DNA from: Candidatus Poribacteria bacterium
GTDB lineage: Bacteria; Poribacteria; WGA-4E; PCPOR2b
NCBI GenBank assembly: GCA_003635265.1
Contig: PYIZ01000021.1
Location: forward strand, 29,491-93,490
DNA length: 64,000 nucleotides
Direction: 5' to 3'
The notes under the pieces are model-generated. The model was not told the DNA's origin, did not search any database, and saw nothing but the letters and a program-made list of their open reading frames with translations. Positions 1-8,954 of this stretch are shown here, one piece after another. Position 1 is the first letter of the stretch. Every line of letters begins with the position of its first letter. A program made the translations under genes and the position numbers.

Positions 1-362
1 TACGATGTTGTTTGGCTATTGGGGTGTTATCGGTGCAAATCGCTATGATTGCCAATGCCATATGGAAGTTACCAACTCGCAATGTCTCTCATATGACTGC
101 TGTGTTCCAATAAACTTATATGCACACCCCTCACTTATAGTGAATCTTAGAATTAATGAGATACTCCAAATCCCGACATGTCGAGGATGCCGATGAATCG
201 GCACCGGTACGGTTAGGAAACCGCATCTACCGGGGGGCGAAAGTGTCTATTTATTTTTAGAATTTACCATAAATGAACCTCTGAACTAATGAACTGCCCA
301 TTTACGCATTACGTTTCACGCTTCTTCCCTTAACCGTGTCAAGTCTTCTATCCGACCTATCA
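1..362. other. Intergenic, no gene seen
   Basis: No convincing gene. A 63-codon plus-strand frame lies at 5-196, but it is cysteine-rich, matches no family I know and has no good ribosome binding site. The right part holds the runs of ATGAACTA-like words and the TTTACGCATTACG / TTTCACGC words that recur between genes across this window (for example near 3180, 13180, 54600 and 56650), so it is repeat-derived spacer. Confidence 0.5.
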
Positions 363-1556
363 TCAATTCTGCGTATCCAAGTCCTCCTCTGCAAGTTGCA
401 CGAGCTGCTTATAATCGACAACTTTTATCTCTCCATTGTTTTGCTCAACTAGATTAACGAGAAGATCAGCACCGGGCGAATGCTTCAAATCTATCTCAAG
501 CGCTACAAGATAAATGCTTGCATTATTCACATTTTTCGCCTTGACGGTTTCCAAAATTTTTGTCGAATCTATTTCGCCTACTGTGGGTAAACCGTCGGTG
601 ACCAACACGATCATTGATGGATTGACTTCCAATGCTGTTTCAATCGGTTGGAGAAGGTTCGTTTCACGATAATTTGCAATTTCTTCAGGCGTGAACCGAT
701 CCAGATACTTTGACACCGTTTCGATATTTTTTTCCGTTACTGGTGCTAATTTACGCTTCCCCAGCCTGGCATTCGCGTGAAAGGTGATGATATTGAAAGA
801 GTCATCCTCATCAAGCGAAGACAACGCTTCCTTGATCGCTTCAATTGCCAATTCCAGTTTCCTTAGCCCAGCCGCCTGCATACTTGCAGAAATATCAAGG
901 CAGAAGACAACCCGTTGGGGGCCCTCCGCTTCCTCTATGAATTCGATGATACCCAATTTGTCCTTGATGTTCGGCAATTTCTTTAATTTTTTCGCATTGC
1001 CCGGAGATCCGCCCCCACCAATCAACCCATCTCTTGATTTCCCCATCGAATCAACCATATCAAGACCGCTGCGCTGACCACGCACCCGCACCCGTCCCGT
1101 CACTTCGCCCTGACCGTCCGTCCGAAGCGAAACGGGTCGTGAAATATCTGACCTTTCAGATTCCTTCAGCTCCGCATCTGTCATCGTATCTGGCAACTTC
1201 TCAGTGAGTGGTGCTGTCGTCACGTCGAGATTCTCACGTACAACCCGTTGGCTGAGACGAGCAACCTCTGTCAGTTTGTGACGTGAGGATTCAAGGAGTT
1301 TTTCTTTCGATCTGAGAGCCAAATTCTCGTCAGGCTTACGCATCTCCATCTTCAGCGGTGGCTTGGTTTTGATTGTTTTCACCTCAGGTCTCGGTGGCTC
1401 TTTTACCCACTCCACCCAGATAGGGTCCTTATTTCTGACCACTTCATCACGAGGAGTCAAGACGTAAATAATTCCGATAATCAGATGCAAAATTAACGCA
1501 ACCATTATTGCTGATCGCCGCCGAATTTTGTTTAATTCCGTATATTGTTGTAACAT
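363..1556 (-). CDS. Membrane-anchored von Willebrand factor A (VWA) domain protein
   Basis: The 397-residue protein has a short basic N-terminus, one hydrophobic segment at about 16-34, a long proline- and lysine-rich linker with KTKPP-type motifs like those of TonB/TolA proteins, and a C-terminal VWA domain from about 205. The metal-ion-dependent adhesion site reads D-I-S-A-S at 221-225, so it should bind Mg2+ or Mn2+. It is probably anchored in the inner membrane with the VWA domain in the periplasm; partners are unknown. It is a paralogue of the protein at 27433-28401, with the same order of parts and the shared motif E-G-P-Q-R before the first strand. The gene stands alone, with the MATE gene 137 bp upstream. 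Confidence 0.8.
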   Translation of the reverse strand: MLQQYTELNKIRRRSAIMVALILHLIIGIIYVLTPRDEVVRNKDPIWVEWVKEPPRPEVKTIKTKPPLKMEMRKPDENLALRSKEKLLESSRHKLTEVARLSQRVVRENLDVTTAPLTEKLPDTMTDAELKESERSDISRPVSLRTDGQGEVTGRVRVRGQRSGLDMVDSMGKSRDGLIGGGGSPGNAKKLKKLPNIKDKLGIIEFIEEAEGPQRVVFCLDISASMQAAGLRKLELAIEAIKEALSSLDEDDSFNIITFHANARLGKRKLAPVTEKNIETVSKYLDRFTPEEIANYRETNLLQPIETALEVNPSMIVLVTDGLPTVGEIDSTKILETVKAKNVNNASIYLVALEIDLKHSPGADLLVNLVEQNNGEIKVVDYKQLVQLAEEDLDTQN

Positions 1557-1693
1557 TTGTTCCTCCCTCCTACCAATTGCGCCACATGCTGGGTATTCAG
1601 GGAATATAGATTTCCTTCGTTTTTCTATTTTTATCTGCGAAATCTGCGTCCATATCTATTTTTAGATCTGAAGTACACAGGTCCTATCAACGC

Positions 1694-3064
1694 TTAGATC
1701 CGAATCCTTTCCCACCGGTCACTGCGAAAACGGAGGAAATAGGTTATACCCGCCAAAATGATATAGATTGTCGCACCGCACCACGCACCGGGCACCCCAT
1801 ATCCCAACCAAAATCCTAAAGCGTATGCGAGCGGAAGAAAGAGCAGCCACGCATACCCAATGCTAACACACATCGTGAAAAAGGTATCGCCGGCTCCCTT
1901 GAGCGCCCCTGACGCACAGATGCCGAATCCATCGGAGAGTTGAAAAAGCGCTGCAAAAAATAGGAGCCGCGTTCCGAGCCGAATAACCTCCGCATCCGGT
2001 GTAACCAGCGAGATAAGAAACTCCGGTACTAAAAAAAACGCAATGGCAACGAAAAAGGTGTACACAACTCCCAACTTTATCGCCGTGTAACCACTCCTGC
2101 GGGCATAATGGAGTTGACCGGATCCAATGTAATGCCCAACCAGCGTCGTTGCTGCCATCGAAATTCCATACAGGGGCATAAACGATGTCGAAATCAGAGT
2201 GACCCCAGCGTTATTCGCTGCAAGCGCGATGTCGCCCATTCGACCAACAAGGGCAACAAACACCGTAAAGCTTCCCATATCCATCAAATTGTGAACGCCC
2301 ATCGGCAAACCGATCCGAAGAATACGACGGAGGTCACCGAAATCAATCTGGAAATGGGATCGGGTTTGGAACGCTCGATCCGACTTCCGTGAGAGGAAAA
2401 CAGCAAAATAGCAAATTACTGCGACTACACCCGCAACCAGCGTGGCAATCGCAGCACCAACGATTTCAAGCCGGGGACACCCAAATTTTCCAAAGATCAG
2501 CAAATAGTCGAGGAGGAGGTTGACCAAATTTGCGACAATCTCAATCCGCATCGGTGTTTTCGTGTCACCGATGCCCCGCAGAAAACTCGCCATCCCAAAA
2601 GAGATAAAGACGGTGATGCCACCGTATAAGCGAATTTGCGTGTAGATACCCGCCAGACGTTGCACCTCCGGCGACGGTTTCATCAGGGCAAACGCAGGAC
2701 CTGTAAATAGGCTAATCACCAGTATGAAAAGATACGATCCGAGCGCAAGGTAAAGACCTTGCCACGCTGCAACGGTGACGCCCTGTCGATTTCCCGCTCC
2801 ATAGCGTTGTGCGACGAAGGTGTTGACGCTACCCAGAAATCCTTGAAAAAAGGAGAATAGCGTCCATGTCAATATCCCTGCCAGTCCGACAGCCGCTAAT
2901 TCTGTCGCGCCCAAACGTCCGACCATCGCCGTATCCACAAACATCATCGCTGTTCGTGATAGCATCGTGATAACGATCGGATATGCTAGCAGCCAGACCT
3001 CCCGGTAGCCACCGGGTCCCTCCACTCCTCCCTTTACACCCCGACTCTCTTCGTTTTGTTGCAA
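1694..3064 (-). CDS. MATE family multidrug/Na+ antiporter
   Basis: This 456-residue integral membrane protein has about 12 hydrophobic segments in two similar halves, the fold of the MATE (NorM/DinF-type) exporters that use Na+ or H+ gradients to expel organic cations or metabolites. Family features include A-Y-P-I-V-I in helix 1, M-F-V-D-T-A-M-V-G in helix 2, and the repeat of that pattern in the second half (M-D-M-G-S-F). Length is normal for the family. The substrate cannot be told from sequence. About 130 bp of repeat-like spacer separate it from the gene at 3191-3736, so it is probably transcribed separately. Confidence 0.9.
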   Translation of the reverse strand: MQQNEESRGVKGGVEGPGGYREVWLLAYPIVITMLSRTAMMFVDTAMVGRLGATELAAVGLAGILTWTLFSFFQGFLGSVNTFVAQRYGAGNRQGVTVAAWQGLYLALGSYLFILVISLFTGPAFALMKPSPEVQRLAGIYTQIRLYGGITVFISFGMASFLRGIGDTKTPMRIEIVANLVNLLLDYLLIFGKFGCPRLEIVGAAIATLVAGVVAVICYFAVFLSRKSDRAFQTRSHFQIDFGDLRRILRIGLPMGVHNLMDMGSFTVFVALVGRMGDIALAANNAGVTLISTSFMPLYGISMAATTLVGHYIGSGQLHYARRSGYTAIKLGVVYTFFVAIAFFLVPEFLISLVTPDAEVIRLGTRLLFFAALFQLSDGFGICASGALKGAGDTFFTMCVSIGYAWLLFLPLAYALGFWLGYGVPGAWCGATIYIILAGITYFLRFRSDRWERIRI

Positions 3065-3190
3065 TCCACTCTCCTGAGACTATTCTCTTTGGCTCATGTT
3101 AAGAAATCGTGCAATAGAAACCGATTGAGTTCATTAATTCACTCGTTTATTAATGAACCAATGTACTAATGAACAAAGTACTTTTACGTT

Positions 3191-3736
3191 TTACGCATCA
3201 CGTTTCACGCCCTTATTTTGCGATGAAACCGTCTCTGTCTTCGCCTCAAACGAGTGTATCCAGCGGTCCCCTTTAGGTGTCAATTCGTAGTAGGTATGAT
3301 TGCGGTGCTTGATCCATTTCCCCTTGACAATGTTCTTGCGGTACTGAATCATCCGCTTCTCCACCCGCTTCAAGCCACCCAATTCCCGCAACTTCCGATG
3401 ATGGTCGTAAGTCTCCTCAAGGGGTAGACCGAGCATCTCCGAGACAACAATCGAATAGTCTAACCCATATTCCTGATGATGTTTCAGGATAAGATAATCC
3501 ACATCATCCAGTTTATTAAATGTCGAATCTTCCGTCTCTATATCGGTGGTTTTCTCCGCTGCGTGGATTTCACTCCATGTCACTTCAAGCAGCCGTTCCA
3601 GACGCAGTTGCTGCACGGAAGCACAATCGGACCGGTGGACAGTAACCGTGCCATCTTCCTTAAAATACCCAATAATGTCCTCCCCTGCCTTCGGTGAACA
3701 ACATTGGGCGAGCTTGTAGGTGAGTTCTTGGTGCAT
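3191..3736 (-). CDS. RelA/SpoT-type zinc-finger (ZFD/RIS) domain fused to a DUF2250-like winged helix
   Basis: This 181-residue protein joins two parts. Residues 1-45 resemble the zinc-finger/RIS segment found near the C-terminus of RelA/SpoT: A-Q-C-C-S-P, then G-E-D-I-I-G-Y, then V-T-V-H-R-S-D-C, keeping the CC...HxxxC metal-binding pattern. From about 75 on, a winged-helix region like DUF2250 follows (V-D-Y-L-I-L-K, H-H-R-K-L-R-E-L-G-G, K-H-R-N-H-T-Y-Y-E-L-T-P-K-G). There is no synthetase or hydrolase domain, so it cannot make (p)ppGpp; a ribosome- or metal-sensing transcription factor is one guess. It is the last gene after the DegT gene (33 bp gap), probably the same transcript. Its ribosome binding site is weak. 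Confidence 0.65.
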   Translation of the reverse strand: MHQELTYKLAQCCSPKAGEDIIGYFKEDGTVTVHRSDCASVQQLRLERLLEVTWSEIHAAEKTTDIETEDSTFNKLDDVDYLILKHHQEYGLDYSIVVSEMLGLPLEETYDHHRKLRELGGLKRVEKRMIQYRKNIVKGKWIKHRNHTYYELTPKGDRWIHSFEAKTETVSSQNKGVKRDA

Positions 3737-3769
3737 TGCACGTCTCTTGTATCCGCTAATCGCACGGAT

Positions 3770-4972
3770 TCACGCCTTCAATTCTCCTACATAACGACGG
3801 ATCTTTGTCGCCGCCGTGACAATATCCGCCATATCTTCCTCGGTCCCCATCAGAACGCTCTGACCAAGTGCCAAACCGTTTTCACACAGTTTTTCCGCCT
3901 CTGAACAGGAAACGTTTGAATAGTCAGGTTTCGCGCTCAGGAGATCCGATTCCATAAACGGTTCTCGATACATCGGCGTCGTGTACCAATGCCCCATTGG
4001 AACGCCCTCCGCACGCATCGCCTTGATGAACGTTTCGCGGGAGATTCCTTCAAACTCCTCTGAGTCGAAAATCGCCTTATAGCCATGACAACCACCGCGG
4101 GTTGCGCGTGAATCCAGCGGCACCACCTTGATACCGGGTATCTCTCCCAGTCCAGCATCCAGAGATCGCATATTTGTATTGCGGAGGTTGACTTCGCCAT
4201 CCAACCGTTCAAGGCGTGAGAGGAGTAATCCACCCTGCCATTCTGTCATCCGAAAGTTCCCACCGAATGTTTCCGTCTCAAATTCAGATTCAGATGGAGA
4301 CCGTCCACAATTATGAATCGACCACGCCCGTTCATACAGTTTCCGATCGTTGGTCAGCACAATACCCCCCTCACCCGCACAGAGGTTCTTGGAGGATTGA
4401 AAGCTAAAACAACCGAGATGTCCCCAGCCGCCGACCCCTCTGTCCCGCCACTCCGCGCCGTGCGCTTGGGCACAGTCCTCAACCACAACGAGGTTGTTCC
4501 GTTCCGTAACTTCCAAAATCCCGTCCATATCGGCAGGATAGCCCGCAATATGAACCGGCAAGACAACTTTTGTCTTTGGTGTTATCGCCACCTCGATTTT
4601 CGATGGATCAATGTTGAAACCGTCGGGGAGTGTATCCACAAACACCGGCGTTCCATTCGCCATCAGAATCGACACCACCGTCGCTTGGAAGGTGTAAGGC
4701 GTTGTGATAACTTCGTCGCCAAGCCCAACACCCGCAGCCTTGAGTGCGACGAATAGCGCCGCCGTGCCGCTATTCACACAGACACCATATTTTACACCCT
4801 GAAATTGAGCGAAACGCTCCTCAAACTCAGGAACCCTTGACCCGCCGGTGCCCCATACCCCGCTCCGATAGATCTCCTCAAAGGTTTTGAGATCGTTATC
4901 GTCAAAGGTGGGCCACGACGGATACGGTTCCGTCCGAACAGGTGTGCCGCCGTTGATCGCTAAATTCGCCAT
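3770..4972 (-). CDS. DegT/DnrJ/EryC1/StrS family PLP-dependent aminotransferase
   Basis: The protein has 400 residues, the usual size for sugar aminotransferases of the DegT family. The pyridoxal phosphate lysine is K195 in F-Q-S-S-K-N, and D166 in V-V-V-E-D-C-A-Q is the residue that pairs with the cofactor ring nitrogen. The N-terminus N-G-G-T-P-V-R is typical of AHBA-synthase-like or StrS-like members. AGGAG lies 7 bases before the ATG. It follows the Gfo/Idh gene at 5024-6064 by 51 bp, and an oxidoreductase plus a DegT aminotransferase is the usual pair for making an amino-sugar or aminocyclitol. The actual substrate is not known. Confidence 0.88.
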   Translation of the reverse strand: MANLAINGGTPVRTEPYPSWPTFDDNDLKTFEEIYRSGVWGTGGSRVPEFEERFAQFQGVKYGVCVNSGTAALFVALKAAGVGLGDEVITTPYTFQATVVSILMANGTPVFVDTLPDGFNIDPSKIEVAITPKTKVVLPVHIAGYPADMDGILEVTERNNLVVVEDCAQAHGAEWRDRGVGGWGHLGCFSFQSSKNLCAGEGGIVLTNDRKLYERAWSIHNCGRSPSESEFETETFGGNFRMTEWQGGLLLSRLERLDGEVNLRNTNMRSLDAGLGEIPGIKVVPLDSRATRGGCHGYKAIFDSEEFEGISRETFIKAMRAEGVPMGHWYTTPMYREPFMESDLLSAKPDYSNVSCSEAEKLCENGLALGQSVLMGTEEDMADIVTAATKIRRYVGELKA

Positions 4973-5023
4973 TTTCGTACTCCTTGTATTGCTACGCGTT
5001 CGCCCTAAATCTGAGTAGGCAGA

Positions 5024-6064
5024 TTAAAGATCCAATCCGCTCAAATAATCCGCAATCCGTTTCGATTGTCCGTCAACGCTTGTCTCCATCGCCGCAATCA
5101 CTAGCGCGAAACTTTTGATGTTATCCTCAATTCGCGTTGCAGAAGGCGCGCCACCATCAATCCAGTTGATAAACTCGTCGAACAGATGCTCATGACCGAA
5201 GCGGGGTATTTCCGGTGCTTCGTATATCTCTGGATCCTGACCGACCCGATGAATCGTGACCTGAGCTTCACCCTCAATTTCGACACACCCATCCTCAAAT
5301 TCCGCGCGATAATGTTCATTATGCCAACAGTTGACGATGCCCGCAGCAGAACTGTTTCCCTCGTAACAGGTATGCACACCGTTGTCCATCTGCATCAAGT
5401 ACAATCCACTCGAAAAGTGCTTAAAACTAGACCACTCAGGATTCCAACCGAACCCGACCAGCGTCTCGCAGTCGCCGCCGGAGAGGAAACGCAGCATATC
5501 GAGATGGTGGACAGAACCCTCAAAAAGCAGGCTAAAATCCATATCGTGCCGCCACGCCTTACCCCACGATTGATAGCGCCGATAGTCACAGGCATATCGT
5601 CCCACAATATGCTGGAGCCGTCCTAACCGTCCCTCCTCCCGAATGCGAACCAACTCCTGCTTGTTCCTCGCATAACGGTAATTCTGTATAATCGCACACG
5701 GCATCCCAGTTTTCTGGGAAGTAGCCACCATCGCCTTTGCCGCTTCAAGTGTATCCGCGATCGGCTTTTCGCAGATCACCGGCATTCCGTTCTCCATCGC
5801 AGCGATGGCTGCGGGGCTGTGAAATGGTGGGGGTGTCGCAACGCCGCAGAAGTCCGCCTTGACCGTCGCACACGCCTCGTTAAAATCCGAAAACAACTGA
5901 TTTTCGCTGAGACCGAGTGCTGCGCCTTGCTCCTGCAACACGTCCGGCAGCACATCTGCCAATCCAATAATTTTGATCCGATCGCCGAAGTTATCAGCAA
6001 AGTTTCGGATCCAGCCGCCTGCCATGCCGCTGCCACCAATCATCAAACATGTCTTTTCTGCCAT
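5024..6064 (-). CDS. Gfo/Idh/MocA family oxidoreductase
   Basis: This 346-residue protein has an N-terminal Rossmann fold (M-I-G-G-S-G-M-A-G-G, 7-16) and the family motif C-E-K-P-I-A-D near residue 100, whose lysine takes part in catalysis. The C-terminal half is the usual alpha/beta dimerisation domain. Members oxidise or reduce sugars, inositols or similar polyols with NAD(P). GGAGG stands 6 bases before the ATG. With the DegT aminotransferase just downstream it could supply a keto-sugar for transamination; that link is inferred from position only. Confidence 0.87.
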   Translation of the reverse strand: MAEKTCLMIGGSGMAGGWIRNFADNFGDRIKIIGLADVLPDVLQEQGAALGLSENQLFSDFNEACATVKADFCGVATPPPFHSPAAIAAMENGMPVICEKPIADTLEAAKAMVATSQKTGMPCAIIQNYRYARNKQELVRIREEGRLGRLQHIVGRYACDYRRYQSWGKAWRHDMDFSLLFEGSVHHLDMLRFLSGGDCETLVGFGWNPEWSSFKHFSSGLYLMQMDNGVHTCYEGNSSAAGIVNCWHNEHYRAEFEDGCVEIEGEAQVTIHRVGQDPEIYEAPEIPRFGHEHLFDEFINWIDGGAPSATRIEDNIKSFALVIAAMETSVDGQSKRIADYLSGLDL

Positions 6065-6136
6065 CTAATACCTCCGTACCCTAAACATACACAGGTCTAT
6101 TTTTTGAACTTTTGTTGTCAGTGTCTCCTAGAGGAA

Positions 6137-6502
6137 TCACAGTTGAGGTTCGTGTTCGGAAGGGAACACATCCTTTCGTCCCAGTCCTTCGGCGAGTAGT
6201 GAAATAACCAATGCGTTCAGACTGACACCCTCATGTTCCGCTCGTTGAGCCAACCGTGTATGAAGGCTTTTGGGAACACGCTGAACCCATCTTCCACTTG
6301 ATGATCCTGGTGCGGGAATTTCATCTCGATGTACTCTTACTGTCTCTATCCAAGATCGTATTGCATCTCTGCCGTTCTCTATCGCTTCCTGGATTGTTTC
6401 CCCATCGGACATACAACCTGGCAGATCAGGATATTCAATCAAATATCCACCTCCCTCTGCCTCCGGCAATACGCTTGTAATAAACGGATACTCAAGTGCC
6501 AT
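6137..6502 (-). CDS. hicB: HicB family antitoxin-like protein (orphan)
   Basis: The 121-residue protein has a HicB-type N-terminal domain (G-G-Y-L-I-E-Y-P-D-L-P-G-C, then D-G-E-T-I-Q-E-A-I-E-N) and a C-terminal ribbon-helix-helix-like segment (R-V-P-K-S-L-H, V-S-L-N-A-L-V) for DNA binding. HicB normally neutralises the small mRNA interferase HicA encoded next to it. No HicA frame is visible on either side: the next 350 bp upstream are repeat sequence and downstream is a Gfo/Idh gene. It may be a stand-alone regulator or the remains of a toxin-antitoxin pair broken by the repeat element at 6581-6834. Confidence 0.8.
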   Translation of the reverse strand: MALEYPFITSVLPEAEGGGYLIEYPDLPGCMSDGETIQEAIENGRDAIRSWIETVRVHRDEIPAPGSSSGRWVQRVPKSLHTRLAQRAEHEGVSLNALVISLLAEGLGRKDVFPSEHEPQL

Positions 6503-6580
6503 TATGCTTTATCCCTTCAAGGCGAAAGCCTGTGGGGAATAACGATCGTTATTCTCTACGATGAACCTTTTATAAATTTT

Positions 6581-6834
6581 GGTGCTAGTTAGTGAGCAAG
6601 TCGTTTCCACATTGTTCGAGTCGCTTTGGATCCCGATTTATCGGGGAGTTCATCGGTTCGTTAGTTCATTCATTCTTCTTACGCCCCATCCTTCGGATAC
6701 ACATGTCGCCCCGCTGGGGCTTTAGGATATTTGTTTACCCGTGTACTATAGACATGTCGCCCCGCTGGGGCTAAGTGAATCCATGAATCAATAGTTTTCA
6801 CGTCTCACGTTATCAACAGCTGCAAACTAGCACC
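6581..6834 (-). repeat. MITE-like element, copy A (about 254 bp)
   Basis: The ends are 10-bp perfect inverted repeats, GGTGCTAGTT at 6581-6590 and AACTAGCACC at 6825-6834. Inside are two copies of a palindromic repeat (ACATGTCGCCCCGCTGGGGC at 6701 and 6752) and ATGAAC/TTAGTTCATT words. The reverse complement matches the element at 13141-13386 over nearly its whole length. TTTTATAA occurs just outside both ends (6568-6575 and 6839-6846), which may be a target-site duplication. It has no transposase; small frames inside are not genes. Confidence 0.75.
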
Positions 6835-6858
6835 ATCGTTTTATAAGCCTCGCCTGCT

Positions 6859-7899
6859 TCACAGCAGCAACTCTTTGAGGGACTCAATCAACCCATCGGG
6901 CGGGTCAAACGGCAGCTCAACAGGCTCATGCGTCAATGCACTGTGATAGATTCCCAAAATAGCATTAAACTCCGCAAGCGACTGTGCCAAGTGGGTCGGA
7001 TGCACCTTTTCCTCATCGTCAAGCCAATCGAACATCGCCTCAGTGAGACCCGCCTGTCCCAAGACATCCTGCTCACCGTACTCGTGCGCTCCCCGACTAT
7101 AGCCGTCTCCCGGTGTGTTGCGTTCCCATCCGTACATCCACCAATGGACAAACCCACGCTTTCCAAAAACGCGGACCCGTTTGTGCTGGAATACCGATTC
7201 ATGATCGCTAATTTCGGGCGAACCTCTGGTGCCAAACGTGACCAACGCCCGAACCCCGTTGGCATAGGTAATCGACGCTGTCGCATGATCGGGCGATGGC
7301 TGGGCGGTATCCAGATGTTCACCCCCTGCGACCTGACCGAAAACCTTGACCGGACGCGAATTGTCAATGTACGAGGAGACCAGTTGCAGCACATGGGGTC
7401 CCTGATCAATCGGCGTTGAACGCGCACTAGCATCAATAAAGTCGAGGTCTCCAATCGCCCCAGCGGCGACATCAGCTTTTAATTTCAGATTTGGCGGATG
7501 AAAATTGAGCTGCGTGTTCACCGCAAACTTGGTTTTGGTATTCTGGCATAAGTCGCTCAGTTGACGCCAATCCTCCCCCATCACCGCAATCGGCTTTTCG
7601 ACAATCGCGGCAGGCACTTCATGTTCCGATGCAATATTCATCAGCGGATAGCGGATCAACTCGTTCGATCCCCGCAGCACCGGCGCAGTCACGATATGCA
7701 GCAGATCGGGACGCTCCTTATCCAACATCTCATGGATGTCCGTGTACCGCTTCTCAACCTCAAATTCATCGCCGAAACTGTTGAGCAGCTCCTCGTTCAT
7801 ATCGCAAAGTGCGACAATCTCACCGCGCTCAATATGCTGATATGCGTGAGCGTGACCACGCGCCCGTCCGCCACAACCCAGAAATGCACATTTATACAT
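6859..7899 (-). CDS. Gfo/Idh/MocA family oxidoreductase
   Basis: I take the ATG at 7899 (346 residues, starting M-Y-K-C-A-F-L-G) because GGAGG stands 6 bases before it. The frame runs on to 7971, but those 24 extra codons are hydrophobic and lack a ribosome binding site. The Rossmann motif is G-C-G-G-R-A-R-G-H and the catalytic motif is V-E-K-P-I-A-V. Members are NAD(P)-dependent sugar or polyol oxidoreductases. It lies 171 bp after the two PhyH genes; the spacer carries a lone GGTGCTAGTTTGCAA end near 7949, like the MITE ends, so cotranscription is uncertain. Confidence 0.85.
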   Translation of the reverse strand: MYKCAFLGCGGRARGHAHAYQHIERGEIVALCDMNEELLNSFGDEFEVEKRYTDIHEMLDKERPDLLHIVTAPVLRGSNELIRYPLMNIASEHEVPAAIVEKPIAVMGEDWRQLSDLCQNTKTKFAVNTQLNFHPPNLKLKADVAAGAIGDLDFIDASARSTPIDQGPHVLQLVSSYIDNSRPVKVFGQVAGGEHLDTAQPSPDHATASITYANGVRALVTFGTRGSPEISDHESVFQHKRVRVFGKRGFVHWWMYGWERNTPGDGYSRGAHEYGEQDVLGQAGLTEAMFDWLDDEEKVHPTHLAQSLAEFNAILGIYHSALTHEPVELPFDPPDGLIESLKELLL

Positions 7900-8070
7900 T
7901 ATAAGCCTCCATAAATTATAACTGATTTGAAATAGGATAACGAATGGTGCTAGTTTGCAAGTGAAACGCAAAAAATAATCGACTCATGGGTTTAGCAATG
8001 AACCAATGAACTCACACAATCTTTGCCTTTACACCCCTTCTCACTTTCCCACTTTCTCACCTGCTTATCT

Positions 8071-8892
8071 TCATTCCTCCCACGAATCCAGCCCCAAAAG
8101 TTTTCGCCCTAACGGCGTCAATTCCGCGGTCTTGCCTTGAAAATGTTCCTTCTCTTTCTCTTCCTTGCCCAACCCTGTCAACCGTTCCTGCCACCCGGTG
8201 ATCCGTTTCTGACGCCCTTCCTCATTATCCTTCGGTGCCGGCGACATGGTGATATACTGCACAATTCGAGGACGATCCCCGCTGTTCGGGCTGCTCCCGT
8301 GTGGCAGCGCACTGTGCCAGATAACCAGATCCCCCGCTTTCCCCGCAACCGGCACGGCATCGGCATCACTCTCCTTAATAGCCTGCCGCGGCTCCGCATC
8401 TTCGGGTAGATCGTTGAGCCAATCCTCTAGTTTATGGTGAAATCCCGGTATACAGGTGAATGCCCCTTGATTGCCAGGTGTATCGGTCAGGTATAATACC
8501 CCCTGCACCTTGAGCCGAACCGGCATATCCAACGACATATCCCAATGCAGGTGGGGGCCCGGAAACTTATAGTCAGCCCGTTCCGGTGGGTTCAGGCTGC
8601 CGCGATCAAAGCTGACCCACAGTTTCTCATCCCCCCAAATCTCGGAAAAGGCTTGGTGGATCCGGGGATATTGCCGATTGTTCCATAACGCTTGATGCTG
8701 ATAAATCTCGACCATAATTCCGCGACGCGGCGGGTCTGGATACCACGTCTCTGGATCATCTGTATCCATTTCAAGAAAGTCCCAAATGGCACGCTCGGCT
8801 GCCCTACAATTCTCCGGCGGCACTGCGTCATGAACTACAACGTAGCCGTTCTCTTCCCAAAAATCTACATCTGCTGCACTTAAAACTGGCAT
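8071..8892 (-). CDS. Phytanoyl-CoA dioxygenase (PhyH) family protein
   Basis: This 273-residue Fe(II)/2-oxoglutarate oxygenase has the facial triad H116-x-D118 (L-H-W-D) and distal H198 (L-P-H-G-S-S-P-N), with the 2-oxoglutarate-binding arginine near R209. Such enzymes hydroxylate or halogenate small molecules, and related genes are expanded in Poribacteria-like genomes; the substrate is unknown. AGGAG lies 6 bases before the ATG. It follows the second PhyH gene by 62 bp in the same direction, and the two are only distantly alike, so they are probably not a recent tandem duplication. Confidence 0.88.
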   Translation of the reverse strand: MPVLSAADVDFWEENGYVVVHDAVPPENCRAAERAIWDFLEMDTDDPETWYPDPPRRGIMVEIYQHQALWNNRQYPRIHQAFSEIWGDEKLWVSFDRGSLNPPERADYKFPGPHLHWDMSLDMPVRLKVQGVLYLTDTPGNQGAFTCIPGFHHKLEDWLNDLPEDAEPRQAIKESDADAVPVAGKAGDLVIWHSALPHGSSPNSGDRPRIVQYITMSPAPKDNEEGRQKRITGWQERLTGLGKEEKEKEHFQGKTAELTPLGRKLLGLDSWEE

Positions 8893-8954
8893 ATCTTTCT
8901 CCTTGTTAATCTGGAATGGGTGAACGCTCTAATTCCTAAAAAACTCTGTGCACT

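Noticed and set aside
5..196. 63-codon frame at the left edge
   Set aside because: No ribosome binding site and no known motif.
6592..6774. Small plus-strand frame with repeated S-P-R-W-G
   Set aside because: It is made entirely of the MITE-like element and its palindromic repeat.
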